Shown here: positions 8,161-16,713 of the stretch, one piece after another | Layout of the letters: each line of letters opens with the position of its first letter | Position numbering within the stretch: the first letter of the stretch is position 1 | Source: Candidatus Coproplasma excrementavium | Lineage (GTDB): Bacteria > Bacillota > Clostridia > Christensenellales > Borkfalkiaceae | Assembly: GCA_018715195.1 (NCBI GenBank) | Contig: DVMA01000021.1 | Span: 1 to 36,039, forward strand | DNA length: 36,039 nucleotides | Direction of reading: 5' to 3' | Position numbers and translations under genes: made by a program | The notes under the pieces: generated by a model | What the model saw: the letters and a program-made list of their open reading frames with translations, nothing else | What the model was told of the DNA's origin: nothing | Databases searched by the model: none

Positions 8161-9588
8161 TCAGCCTTTCTTTTCTTCGTCCGCGGGAGTTTCCTTTTTA
8201 TTCTTTCCGCTGCCGCTGGAATAGGCAAGGTAAGCTACGCCCGCTATGACAATTACAACTATTACGATTATAAGCACAACCGTTAAAATGACGTTGTCTT
8301 CGGAATAGTTTTCGGGAGTCTGGGGTTCGCCAAAGTCGCCGTCCTCGCCCGAAAAATCGTACGCGGTGAGAAATGACGTGGCTATATATCCCTCAATCTG
8401 CTGACCGTCTGCCGCGGTGTAGGTTACTTTGCAGAAGTTTGCCGCCAACGCGCCCAGTACCGAGGTCTGTTGCGAGGCAACTATCTCTTCAGATACCGTA
8501 ACTTTTGCGCCCGGCTCAAGCTGTATAAGTTCGGTCGCGTCGCACATGTACGGCGAACTGTATATCCCAGCCGCATAGTTGAGCTGTGCGCCCGTAAATT
8601 GCGGAACGGTGGTTATAGCCGTCTGCGGAGAGTCGGTTTTCAGCGTTATATATGACTTTTCGCCTATCGCAACTATGTCGGCGTTGCCCGTGGTGCAGAG
8701 TATGAGTGCGGGGGTGTCCTTTTCCAGACGGAACGTTCCGCCCTCGGCTACCTTGAAATATTGTCCGCTCAGGTCGGAGAGGTCTATCTCGGTGACATAC
8801 TTATTGCTTGCCAGCATTGTGAAAGTTACGTCCCTTGTCTGCTTCAAAAGCTCCGCAGTGTCGCCCGTCGCTATCGTTTCCGAATGGGAGACATCGGTAT
8901 ATCTGAACTTTACGGGCGTTACGCTTACCAGCGAGTCCGTTCCTCTTTCAATGTAGCAAAGGCCGCCGTCCATAATGGCATAAGCGCCGTTCACGGCCTC
9001 CTGCAGACAGGAAAAAGTGCTGTCAGGTGCGGGCTTTACGGGAACCGAATCGGCGGACGAGGTGTCCATTGCAAGAAGAGTGCCGTCCGCTATATACAAC
9101 AGAATGTCGCCGTAAAAAATACGCTCTTTCTGCGCGGCGGGCGCGCTCTCCGATTGCGTGGCCTTGCCGTCAGAATAGCTGTAATCGGCGCCCGTTGCGT
9201 CGGTAAACAGCAGACTGCCTTCGGCATAGCCAAGGTTTACTATCGTGCTGGTGTGTCTGTATGCGTAGATGTTATCCTCCGTGGAGTTTGTCATCACGCC
9301 GCCTTCAAAGTAGTAAGAAAAGCCGCCCTGACCGTCGGACTGGGGAGTCTTGCTCATACTGCCGCCCGAATATATGAATATATATTCATCGCGCGAGAAC
9401 GCAAATTCGTTTTCACCTACGGCGTAACAATCTATGTCGCCCGTCTCCAGATCGGATACAAAGTCGGGGTAGATTGTCTGGCTCTCCTCGGCGTTTGCAT
9501 ATTGAGTTTTTATGCCTGTCGCGGCCGCGCATACCGTACAAGTGGTAAATGTTGCGGCGGCGAGAAGTGCAATTGCAAATCTTTTCAC
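8161..9588 (-). CDS. Secreted, C-terminally membrane-anchored surface protein with SH3-like region
   Basis: 475 aa, function unknown. Residues 1-25 are a signal peptide (MKRF followed by an Ala/Leu/Thr-rich core). Residues about 432-456 are one transmembrane helix followed by a short charged cytoplasmic tail (GKNKKETPADEEKKG). Residues about 355-415, ending in GQQIEGYIATSFLTAYDF, resemble a bacterial SH3-like domain; the rest is beta-rich and repetitive, with many YxxG and SDG turns. The start is GTG 9588, chosen because the signal peptide begins there. It has no ribosome site: its promoter ends 7 bases before the GTG, so the mRNA looks leaderless. Its design resembles the 10704-11402 protein. 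Confidence 0.8.
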   Translation of the reverse strand: MKRFAIALLAAATFTTCTVCAAATGIKTQYANAEESQTIYPDFVSDLETGDIDCYAVGENEFAFSRDEYIFIYSGGSMSKTPQSDGQGGFSYYFEGGVMTNSTEDNIYAYRHTSTIVNLGYAEGSLLFTDATGADYSYSDGKATQSESAPAAQKERIFYGDILLYIADGTLLAMDTSSADSVPVKPAPDSTFSCLQEAVNGAYAIMDGGLCYIERGTDSLVSVTPVKFRYTDVSHSETIATGDTAELLKQTRDVTFTMLASNKYVTEIDLSDLSGQYFKVAEGGTFRLEKDTPALILCTTGNADIVAIGEKSYITLKTDSPQTAITTVPQFTGAQLNYAAGIYSSPYMCDATELIQLEPGAKVTVSEEIVASQQTSVLGALAANFCKVTYTAADGQQIEGYIATSFLTAYDFSGEDGDFGEPQTPENYSEDNVILTVVLIIVIVVIVIAGVAYLAYSSGSGKNKKETPADEEKKG

Positions 9589-9595
9589 GTTATTG

Positions 9596-9624
9596 ATTAT
9601 AACATACGCGCGTGTGAATGTAAA
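9596..9624 (-). promoter_or_regulatory. Promoter giving a leaderless mRNA for the 8161-9588 gene
   Basis: On the minus strand: -35 TTTACA (9619-9624), 17-bp spacer, extended -10 TGTTATAAT (TATAAT at 9596-9601). Exactly seven bases separate the -10 from the GTG start at 9588, so transcription should begin at or one base before the start codon. Confidence 0.8.
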
Positions 9625-10125
9625 GATTTTTAAAAGTTTGTTGATAAATAAAAAATCGTATGCGCGCGCATATTGTCGAATGCAAATTTTTTCCTTTTTC
9701 AGCTGAAACGGGCGCGGGGGCTGCCGAAATGGCTGGGTGTGGCCGAAAACTGTGAAAATTGCGAAGATATCAGAAGGAATGGGGAAGGCGTGCGGCTATG
9801 GGGGAATGGGTAAAGGGGTGTGTCAGGTTTGAAATGTGCGGCAAAAGGCGGCTGAACAGCAACTTTAATGTTTTCAGAAAGCAAGTTTGACGGCCGAAAA
9901 ACTTCTTCAGCAGGGTGAAATGCGGTTCGTACAGAAATAAAATTTCATTATGCTTCCCGAAAAGGTACTTTAACGTCCCGAAAAGTCCCTCCGTACGCAA
10001 AAATAACAAATTTTTTCATAAAAAAAGTAAGAAAATTTTTTTAATTATGAACTTTTTGTCAGGTTTATCGGTTATAATCAAATTGTCAAAAGCAAACATA
10101 TGTTTGTATGCGGGAATTGCGAGAT
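9625..10125. other. Intergenic stretch without recognised gene
   Basis: About 500 bases. 9715-9870 is purine/G-rich on the plus strand with no open frame worth calling; 10005-10050 is A/T-rich. A TATAAT at 10073-10078 could be the -10 of the next gene, but no matching -35 is at proper distance (TTGTCA at 10056 leaves only 11 bp). Confidence 0.6.
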
Positions 10126-10509
10126 ATGAATGTAAAAAAGGTTTTAAAGTTTTATTTCGGTGCTGACAGAGCGGAGGGGCTTCTGGACAGACTTATTTTA
10201 AAAAAGGCTTACAGTGCGGACTGTACGCGCGGGGCGCAGCAATGCGCGGAAGAGGTTGCAAAGCTTGTTCAGGCCAAGTGTGAAATGTGCAGGTTCTACG
10301 GCTTTATAGACAGAGTGCTTGCTCGTCTGAACGAAAGAGAGCGCGGCGTGCTTGAAAAGTATGCCACCCGCTCCGCCGCCAGCCTTGCGCCCGACGAGTG
10401 CAGGGAGGCGCACAGACTTTCCGTGGCGTTTGCCCGCCGCATAAAGGGATGTTCGGAAAAGTTTGCCGCGGGACTGCGCATAGCGCTCTGTTACAGCTTT
10501 CAGGCATGA
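10126..10509 (+). CDS. Small protein of unknown function
   Basis: 127 aa from ATG 10126 (MNVKKVLKFYFGADRAEG); ATG 10108 adds six residues, and neither has a good ribosome site. It is predicted mostly helical and basic, with CEMCRFYGF in the middle and a segment IDRVLARLNERERGVLEKYA that recalls the helical region before a helix-turn-helix in phage-type late regulators and sigma-like factors. That similarity is an impression only. It lies upstream of the viral head cassette but is separated from it by a minus-strand gene, so membership is uncertain. No terminator is seen after it; the 190-base gap that follows has a direct repeat of CGCTTAAGGC (10649 and 10669). Confidence 0.6.
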   Translation: MNVKKVLKFYFGADRAEGLLDRLILKKAYSADCTRGAQQCAEEVAKLVQAKCEMCRFYGFIDRVLARLNERERGVLEKYATRSAASLAPDECREAHRLSVAFARRIKGCSEKFAAGLRIALCYSFQA

Positions 10510-10703
10510 AGTGAGGCGAGGGTGGGTGGGAGCTTAAGGAGTCTGGTGGGACAATCTGCCGCGGCATTGCAGATTATGTGTCGCCGCGTACAAAATGTTT
10601 TGTCGGGTTGGTAAGGTGCGGAAAATCTGAAGTCTGCTTCGCAAGACGTTTCGCTTAAGGCCGACTGCGCTTAAGGCGACAAATTCAATCGATATGTTTT
10701 AAG

Positions 10704-11402
10704 TCAGCTCTGTGTGCGGTTTTTGCTCTTCTTGCCGGAGAGCAAAACTATAGCAGCGGCAAGCACGGCCAGTGCGCCTATCGCGCAGAATGCCACAACC
10801 GTGCCCGCCGCGGGAGATTTGCCGGGCGTTTCCTCTTCCTCGTTCTTTTCGGGAAGAATGAGGGGGTAATCTTCATTTGCCCCCGCAATATAGCCGAACG
10901 AATCGTTGTAAAGTACGTACGAATACCCCGCCGCGCCACTGTAATATGAACCGTAAAACGCCGCCGTGACGGTAATGTCCTCTATCACGGGCAGATTTCC
11001 CGAAGGGGAGTCCTGCGAAAAGGTTACGCTTACCGATTTGTATAAAAACACCGTTTCGGGCGGCTCGGTGAGAAGAGTGAATTCGCTTTTCCGCACATAG
11101 CCGTAAAGGGCGCGGTATATGCCGAAATCATCGGCGTATTTTACGCGGTACCACTCGCCCTCCTCGCCAAGTACTTCCACGCAGTAGGTGTACGGCACGG
11201 CGAATATTCCCGTGGCCGCGTCAGCCGAGGTGCAGAAGTATGCCGTGCGCGAATCCGACCGCGCATATGTGGCATTTACCGAGCTCTGCGGTGGCGAAAT
11301 CGTGCTTTCCGCCGCGGCGTATTCTGTTGTACGCGCCGCATACGGCGCACAAAAAAGCGTTAACGCGGCAATCGCTGCCGCAACCGCAGCCAATCCTTTC
11401 AT
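10704..11402 (-). CDS. Secreted, membrane-anchored protein with SH3-like domain
   Basis: 232 aa. Signal peptide at residues 1-23 (MKGLAAVAAAIAALTLFCA). Residues about 63-115 look like a bacterial SH3 domain: VPYTYCVEVLGEEGEWYRVKYADD then GYVRKSEFTLL. A Pro/Glu-rich spacer leads to one transmembrane helix at about 198-220 and a basic tail (SGKKSKNR). Such proteins usually bind peptidoglycan or act at the cell wall; the role here is unknown. It resembles the 8161-9588 protein in plan (signal, SH3-like, C-terminal anchor). It runs head to head with terL, 79 bases apart. No ribosome site precedes ATG 11402. Confidence 0.8.
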   Translation of the reverse strand: MKGLAAVAAAIAALTLFCAPYAARTTEYAAAESTISPPQSSVNATYARSDSRTAYFCTSADAATGIFAVPYTYCVEVLGEEGEWYRVKYADDFGIYRALYGYVRKSEFTLLTEPPETVFLYKSVSVTFSQDSPSGNLPVIEDITVTAAFYGSYYSGAAGYSYVLYNDSFGYIAGANEDYPLILPEKNEEEETPGKSPAAGTVVAFCAIGALAVLAAAIVLLSGKKSKNRTQS

Positions 11403-11438
11403 ATTAAGTTACAGTGTACGTTGCGGCGGAGCGCAAAA

Positions 11439-11465
11439 ATTATACAAGTATACATTATTTTGTAA
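11439..11465 (-). promoter_or_regulatory. Probable promoter of the 10704-11402 gene
   Basis: On the minus strand a perfect TATAAT (11439-11444) with TTACAA (11460-11465) at a short 15-bp spacing, about 36 bases upstream of the start. No equally good plus-strand promoter is seen for terL in this gap. Confidence 0.4.
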
Positions 11466-11481
11466 TAATGTGAGGAATGCA

Positions 11482-12915
11482 ATGAGGGAGGATATTTTAA
11501 ACGCCGTAGCACGCATTGACCGCGAACTGGAAAAGCGGCGCGCCGATAATAAACTTTCCTGCTACAACGCGGGCAGAAAAAAACATAAAAAACAGCTGGC
11601 TTTCCACAAGTGCAAAAAACGCAACCGCTGGGTGTTCGGCGGCAACCGCTCGGGCAAGACGGAGTGCGGCGCCGTGGAGGCAATATGGATGGCCCGCGGA
11701 AATCACCCCTACCGCAAGAACAGAAAGGACGTGTTCGGCTGGGTGGTTTCCCTTTCGCAACAGGTTCAGCGCGATGTGGCTCAGGCCAAAATTTTATACT
11801 ATCTGCCCAAAAGCTGGATTGCCGATATCGTAATGCTCTCTGGCAGAAAGGACAGCCCCGCCGCGGGCGTCATCGACCAGATAAAGATAAAAAACGTCTT
11901 CGGCGGCATATCCACCATAGGTTTTAAAAGTTGCGACCAGGGCAGAGAAAAATTCCAGGGCGCATCGCTCGACTTCGTATGGTTCGACGAGGAGCCTCCG
12001 CAGGATATCTACGAAGAGTGCCTGATGAGGGTTATGGACAGGCGCGGCGACATATTCGGCACAATGACCCCGCTCAAGGGCCGCACATTCGTGTACGGAG
12101 AAATCTACTTAAACCGCAAGCACAATGCCGAGGTGTGGTACGAGTTCATGAACTGGGAGGATAATCCGTTCCTCTCCAAGAGCGAGATAAAACTGCTGGA
12201 AGGCGCGCTTGAAGGCTCTTCGCTGGACAGCCGAAAGTATGGCAGATTTTCCGAGGGGTACGGCCTCGTATACCCCGAATTTGACGAGAGCGTGCACGTA
12301 ATTGACCCGTTCGACGTGCCGAAGGAGTGGCAGGAGAACATTTCCATCGACCCAGGGCTGAACAACCCGCTCTCCGCGCACTGGTACTGCGTGGACTGGG
12401 ACGGCAACATCTACGTAATCGCCGAACACTTTGCCCAGGGCAGGGACATCGACTTCCACGCCGCCGCCATTCAGGAGATAAGCCGAAAACTCGGCTGGAA
12501 GAGAGATTCCTGCGGGCGCATTCAGGCGCTTATAGACAGCGCCGCAAATCAGCATACTCTCGCCTCGGTGAGCTCCGTTTCCGAACTCTTTTACGAGCGG
12601 GGCATTGCCGTGAATGCCAATGTGGACAAGGATGTGTTCAGCGGCATATCCCGCGTAAAAAGCTACCTTGCGCGGGACAACGGACTGCCGAACATCTACA
12701 TTTTCAGAAACTGCGAAAATATGATTTCGGAGTTCAAAAGTTACAGCTGGGGCGCGGGCGACAGACCGGTAAAGGTTGACGACCACGCCATGGACGAGCT
12801 CAGGTACTTTATAATGAGCCGTCCTCTCCCCGCAAAGGCGCAGGAAAGCGTCGGCGCGGTGAGAAGGGACAAGGAGCGCAGAATAAGGAGGTTACACAGA
12901 AAAATTGAGCGATGA
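11482..12915 (+). CDS. terL: Phage terminase large subunit (packaging ATPase and nuclease)
   Basis: 477 aa. It would pump DNA into a procapsid and cut the concatemer. The ATPase domain has Walker A GGNRSGKT (53-60) and Walker B DFVWFDEE (164-171), followed by the coupling segment TMTPLKG (195-200). The RNase H-like nuclease domain shows acidic residues at D290 (SIDPG), D352 (ALIDSA) and D434/D438 (DDHAMDEL), so both active sites look intact. The start ATG 11482 has GAGG at 11472; the frame is open back to 11188 but that part overlaps the opposite gene. It opens a tight run of head genes with overlaps or very short gaps. Confidence 0.93.
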   Translation: MREDILNAVARIDRELEKRRADNKLSCYNAGRKKHKKQLAFHKCKKRNRWVFGGNRSGKTECGAVEAIWMARGNHPYRKNRKDVFGWVVSLSQQVQRDVAQAKILYYLPKSWIADIVMLSGRKDSPAAGVIDQIKIKNVFGGISTIGFKSCDQGREKFQGASLDFVWFDEEPPQDIYEECLMRVMDRRGDIFGTMTPLKGRTFVYGEIYLNRKHNAEVWYEFMNWEDNPFLSKSEIKLLEGALEGSSLDSRKYGRFSEGYGLVYPEFDESVHVIDPFDVPKEWQENISIDPGLNNPLSAHWYCVDWDGNIYVIAEHFAQGRDIDFHAAAIQEISRKLGWKRDSCGRIQALIDSAANQHTLASVSSVSELFYERGIAVNANVDKDVFSGISRVKSYLARDNGLPNIYIFRNCENMISEFKSYSWGAGDRPVKVDDHAMDELRYFIMSRPLPAKAQESVGAVRRDKERRIRRLHRKIER

Positions 12916-13174
12916 AGGAGTGAAAAAAGCGCTCATCCGCTGCGCCGTGGGGTTCGATACCAGCGAGGTGGTCGAAGAGTACACGATGGATGAGGGCGAA
13001 CTTAAACTTGTGAAGAGAAAGGTCACCCGCCGCGACGTTCCGCCCGATATCAAGGCGGTGAAGATGCTGCTGGACGGGGAGGGCGACATTGACGGTATGA
13101 GCGACGAGGAACTTCAGGAGCGCAGAAAAAAACTTATTGAAATGTTAAAGGAGAACAACGATGAACAGGACTGA
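12905..13174 (+). CDS. Small protein resembling the C-terminal part of terminase small subunits
   Basis: 89 aa, TTG start at 12905 with AAGGAGG upstream (12885-12892), overlapping the end of terL by 11 bases. The segment EEYTMDEGELKLVKRKVT followed by VPPDIKAVKMLL resembles the tail of Bacillota phage TerS proteins, where a charged beta strand precedes a PPD/PPN-x-A-I-x-WL helix. An N-terminal DNA-binding helix-turn-helix is missing or very short, and its place after terL (not before) is unusual. It may be a reduced TerS or an unrelated head protein. The C-terminal third is a charged helix. Confidence 0.6.
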   Translation: MSDEGVKKALIRCAVGFDTSEVVEEYTMDEGELKLVKRKVTRRDVPPDIKAVKMLLDGEGDIDGMSDEELQERRKKLIEMLKENNDEQD

Positions 13175-14945
13175 TTTTTCAGACGAAAAGGCCAAGGCGG
13201 AGGCGCGGCTTGCGCAAGAGGTGGAGGACGACTTCCTCTCCCGCCGCGCAGACCGCAAAAAGCTTGAACGCGGCTGGGAACTCAATATGGACTTTGTCAG
13301 CGGCAGACAGTACTGCGGCATAAACTCCGCGGGCGAGATTGAGGAGGAGGAAAAGGCGTACGGCTGGCAGCCGAGGCGGGTATTCAACCGGATTGCTCCC
13401 ACCGTGGAGTTAAGGTGCGCCAAGCTTGCGCGCATCCGTCCCGCTCTATCCGTGAGGGCGGCCTCCGACGACGAGGCAGACAAGGCCGCCGCGGCGCTCT
13501 CTGCGGCAATACTCTCTTCTTCGAGGGAGAGTTCGGGGCTGGAAGAGGCGCTCTCCCGCGCGACTACCTGGTCGGAAACGTGCGGCACTGCCTTTTACAA
13601 GGTGGTGTGGGACAACGGCGGCGGCGCCGTGATTGGCCGCACAGAGGACGATATCCCCGTGCACGAGGGCGGCGTTAAGGTCGTGGCGGTGTCGCCGTTC
13701 GAAATCTATCCCTACTCCCTCGCCGAGGAGAGCATAGAGGCGCAGCCCTCGATAATTCAGGCGCGCGCCCTGCCCGTGCAGGACATATTCGCCGCGTACG
13801 GCGTAAAACTTGCAGGCAGGGACATAGAACAGTACGGCGGCGGCAAGACCGTTCAGCACGGATACGAGATGCTCATCGAACGCTACATGCGGCCGTGCGC
13901 CGACCTGCCCGACGGCAGATATACCGTGGTTGCGGGCGGCAGACTGCTATATGACGGGCCTCTGCCCTATAAAAACGGCGAGGACGGTCAGCGCGGATAT
14001 CCCTTCGTAAAACAGCAGTGCATGCCGCTTGCGGGCAGCTTTTTCGGCGCGAGCGTGGCCGAGAGAATGATTCCCGTTCAGCGCGCTTACAACGCCGTGC
14101 GCAACAGAAAACACGAGTTTCTCAACCGCATATCCATGGGTACCGTGGCCGTGGAGGAGGGCTCGGTGGATACGGAGGACCTGGAAGAGGACGGTCTGCG
14201 ACCCGGCAAGATAATAGTATACCGTCAGGGCGGCAAGCCGCCCGAAATGCTGACGCTTGGCACGCTGCCCGAATCGTTTGAAAAGGAGGAACAGACCCTC
14301 CGCGACGAGTTCGCCGCAATTTCAGGCACGGGCGACCTCACGCAGAACGGCGATTCCTTCTCTTCGGTTACTTCGGCCACGGGATTGCAGCTGCTCGTCG
14401 AGCAGGACGACGCCCGACTCAATGTGTGCTACGACAGCATAAAGCAGGCGCTCAGGGCGGTCGGCCGTCAGATACTCCGTCTTTACAGACAGTTCGCCAC
14501 CGATGTCCGCCTTCTGGAGGGCGCGTGCTTTACGGGCTGCGACATAACGTGCGACGACGTTATTCTGGAGGCGGACAGCGACATCAACCTCACCCCCGCG
14601 GAGAGGCGCAACGTGGTGTACGAACTTATCGACAAGGGACTTTTAAGCGACGAGAGCGGCAACGTAAGCCGTTCGGTGAAGAACAGAGTGCTGGAATTCA
14701 TTGGCTACGGCGCTTTTGCCTCGGGACGCGACCTTGCACGCATGCAGGCCGAACGCGCCGACGAGGAGAACAAAAAGATGTGTTCGGAGGAGGCGGCGGT
14801 CAACGAGTATGACGACCACTCCGTTCATATAAGCGAACATACGGCCTTTCTGCTTTCCCGCAAGGCGGACAAAGCTACGGAAGAGCGCGTGTGCGCGCAC
14901 ATAAAAATTCATAAACAAAAAATCAAGGAGGAACAGAATGGATAA
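13161..14945 (+). CDS. Phage portal protein (podovirus/P22-like)
   Basis: 594 aa, AAGGAG before ATG 13161. It would form the dodecameric portal ring through which DNA enters and leaves the head. The assignment rests on length, position between terminase and scaffold/capsid, and character: an acidic-basic N-terminus, the segment GWELNMDFVSGRQYC, a central LIERYMRP region followed by a wing-like beta domain, QRAYNAVRNRKHEFLNR (a long stem-type helix), an E/D-rich segment, and a polar helical C-terminus ending in basic residues (HKQKIKEEQNG) like the barrel of long podovirus portals. No single catalytic motif exists for this family. It overlaps the next gene by 8 bases. Confidence 0.85.
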   Translation: MNRTDFSDEKAKAEARLAQEVEDDFLSRRADRKKLERGWELNMDFVSGRQYCGINSAGEIEEEEKAYGWQPRRVFNRIAPTVELRCAKLARIRPALSVRAASDDEADKAAAALSAAILSSSRESSGLEEALSRATTWSETCGTAFYKVVWDNGGGAVIGRTEDDIPVHEGGVKVVAVSPFEIYPYSLAEESIEAQPSIIQARALPVQDIFAAYGVKLAGRDIEQYGGGKTVQHGYEMLIERYMRPCADLPDGRYTVVAGGRLLYDGPLPYKNGEDGQRGYPFVKQQCMPLAGSFFGASVAERMIPVQRAYNAVRNRKHEFLNRISMGTVAVEEGSVDTEDLEEDGLRPGKIIVYRQGGKPPEMLTLGTLPESFEKEEQTLRDEFAAISGTGDLTQNGDSFSSVTSATGLQLLVEQDDARLNVCYDSIKQALRAVGRQILRLYRQFATDVRLLEGACFTGCDITCDDVILEADSDINLTPAERRNVVYELIDKGLLSDESGNVSRSVKNRVLEFIGYGAFASGRDLARMQAERADEENKKMCSEEAAVNEYDDHSVHISEHTAFLLSRKADKATEERVCAHIKIHKQKIKEEQNG

Positions 14946-15369
14946 CCTGACGGAGGAATTACAGGGTACGGCAAACCCCGCGGAGGCGGAAAAAAGTGAT
15001 TGCGTTGCGGCAGACCTTGGAAAATTCAAAGACGTAAAGGCCCTTTTGAACGCTTATGCCAGCCTGGAGGCCGAATTCACCCGACGCAGTCAGAGGCTGA
15101 AGGAGCTGGAAGAGAAGAACAAGGAGCCGCTGCCCGCTGAGCAGTCGGCGCCCTCTTCGGCGGAAAATGACGCGCGCTCGCTGTACGAGCAGGCAAGCGG
15201 CGACGAGGCGGTTAAAACCGCCATAATCGCCGACTATCTCAAGGCCGTGCAGTCGGGCAGGGGCGCGCCCGTGGTGGCGGGCGGCATATTCGTGCCGTCG
15301 CCCAAAAACAAGCCTGTCAGCATAAGAGAAGCAGGCAGGCTGGCTAAGGAATTTTTAAACAATAATTGA
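14938..15369 (+). CDS. Scaffold-like capsid assembly protein
   Basis: 143 aa, AAGGAGG upstream of ATG 14938. Residues 27-60 contain LGKFKDVKALLNAYASLEAEF, the KF-x-D/S-V-x-x-L-x-x-AY-x-x-LE pattern common at the start of phage scaffolding proteins, followed by a charged coiled coil, a Pro/Ala/Ser linker and a basic C-terminus (SIREAGRLAKEFL). Scaffolds guide coat assembly and leave the procapsid before packaging. Position between portal and coat supports this. No protease gene is seen, so the scaffold would have to exit intact as in P22. Confidence 0.75.
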   Translation: MDNLTEELQGTANPAEAEKSDCVAADLGKFKDVKALLNAYASLEAEFTRRSQRLKELEEKNKEPLPAEQSAPSSAENDARSLYEQASGDEAVKTAIIADYLKAVQSGRGAPVVAGGIFVPSPKNKPVSIREAGRLAKEFLNNN

Positions 15370-15382
15370 GGAGGAGAAAAAT

Positions 15383-16525
15383 TTGATTACTATTGAAAAT
15401 GCCGATAAGGCTCTCAAAACTTATTACCTGGACGCGGTAACCGCGCAGCTCGACGCCGTTTCGCCCTTCTATGCCGCCGTTGAAAAGAACAGCGCGGCCG
15501 TCTACGGCAAGGAAGTAAAACTGGCCGTAGTGAGAAACGACAACAACCGCGTGGTTGCCGGCACCGAGGACGGCGACCTTCCCGTAGCGGGCAAAAACAG
15601 GTACGTCACCCTTACGTCCACGCTCAAAAACATCTATGGCACAATTGAAATTTCAGATAAGGCCATGCGCGCTTCAAAAAATTCCGAAGGCGCGTTCGTC
15701 GACCTCGTAAATGCCGAAATGGAGGGCCTTGTCACAAGCGCCAAGGCTAACTTCTCGCGCATGCTCTACGGCGACGGCAACGGCTACATCGGCCTCATCA
15801 TAAAGACGGAGGAATCCAAGCTATATGTGGACAACATAGGCAGAATTTACGAGGGCATGGCCGTAGATATCAGAAGCAACACCATGGTGGTCGAAGGCGG
15901 CGAAAACGTAACCGTCGCCAGCGTGGACTACGCCAACGGCTGCATCACCCTTTCGCAGACCGTTTCCGGCACGCTTGTGGGTAAGTTCGTCTACATACAC
16001 GGCGCGTACGGCAACGAAATAACAGGTTTCAAGGCGCTCTTCGGCACCGACGACATCTACGGTCTTTCGCGTGAGGGCGAGGGATATCTCACCCCTTCGA
16101 CGTTTAATGTGACTTCCATAACCGAGGCGGAAATTGCCGAAAAGATAAGCTTCCTCGAACAGTACTACAACAGTCGCCCCAACATGATTCTCTGCTCCTA
16201 TAAGACCAGGGCGGCGATTGCCGCGGCCCTTGCGGAATCGCGCATGCAGGTCAACACCACCGTGCTGCAGGGCGGTTATTCCGCCGTTCTGTTCGACGGC
16301 ATTCCCGTGGTTGCGGACAGGTACTGCGAGGACGACAACATATATCTTCTCAACACCGACGACTTCTGCATAGCGCAGCTGTGCGACTGGTCGTGGCTGG
16401 AGGACGAGGACGGTAAAATCTTAAAGCAGGTGCCCGGCAAGGCGGCTTACAGCGCAACGCTTGTAAAGTATGCCGAACTCATCTGCAAAAAACCCTGCGG
16501 TCAGGGCATCATAACGGGATATTGA
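15383..16525 (+). CDS. Major capsid protein (HK97-fold)
   Basis: 380 aa, TTG start at 15383 behind a strong GAGGAGGAG. Features of HK97-fold coat proteins: an N-terminal helical arm, a long beta E-loop (VVRNDNNRVVAGTEDGDLPVAG), the P-domain helix region KASKNSEGAFVDLVNAEMEGLVTSAKANF, a mid insertion of beta strands (about 150-205) like an I-domain, and the A-domain segment FLEQYYNSRPNMILCSYKTRAAI then LFDGIPVVADRYC, the usual conserved end of this family. No N-terminal propeptide or protease site is evident. It should be the most abundant protein of the particle, in line with the strong ribosome site. Confidence 0.9.
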   Translation: MITIENADKALKTYYLDAVTAQLDAVSPFYAAVEKNSAAVYGKEVKLAVVRNDNNRVVAGTEDGDLPVAGKNRYVTLTSTLKNIYGTIEISDKAMRASKNSEGAFVDLVNAEMEGLVTSAKANFSRMLYGDGNGYIGLIIKTEESKLYVDNIGRIYEGMAVDIRSNTMVVEGGENVTVASVDYANGCITLSQTVSGTLVGKFVYIHGAYGNEITGFKALFGTDDIYGLSREGEGYLTPSTFNVTSITEAEIAEKISFLEQYYNSRPNMILCSYKTRAAIAAALAESRMQVNTTVLQGGYSAVLFDGIPVVADRYCEDDNIYLLNTDDFCIAQLCDWSWLEDEDGKILKQVPGKAAYSATLVKYAELICKKPCGQGIITGY

Positions 16526-16555
16526 TGGCCTTTTAACGCCGTAAAAACCGCATTC

Positions 16556-16583
16556 GTCAGGCCATATTGCCGCACCTTTTGAA
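16556..16583 (+). repeat. Dispersed element, copy A (diverged)
   Basis: Contains CATATTGCCGCACC, about 30 bases after the capsid stop. Related to copy B 95 bases downstream and to the copies at 20114, 31308, 32693 and 34369. Confidence 0.5.
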
Positions 16584-16649
16584 TTTTATGCCATTTTTCC
16601 CCTTTTCTTCGGCGAACGGGCGGAAATGACGGTCTGAAAGTGCGTTGTC

Positions 16650-16674
16650 TGCGGCATATTACCGCACCAATTGA
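16650..16674 (+). repeat. Dispersed element, copy B (diverged)
   Basis: GGCATATTACCGCACCAATTG, the second copy between capsid and connector genes, direct orientation relative to copy A. Confidence 0.5.
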
Positions 16675-16686
16675 GTTATTTAAGCC

Positions 16687-16713
16687 TGCGCGCGGGGCAA
16701 GGCCCCGCGCGCA
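16687..16713 (+). other. Strong GC hairpin just before the connector gene
   Basis: Perfect 12-bp stem TGCGCGCGGGGC / GCCCCGCGCGCA with a 3-base loop, ending 7 bases before the AAGGAGG of the next gene. It lacks a U-tract, so it is more likely an RNA-stabilising or attenuating structure that lowers expression after the capsid gene than a full terminator. Confidence 0.75.

Noticed and set aside
8761-9633. 290-codon plus-strand frame
   Set aside because: Opposite strand of the signal-peptide protein 8161-9588, which has a promoter, signal peptide and terminator in its own direction.
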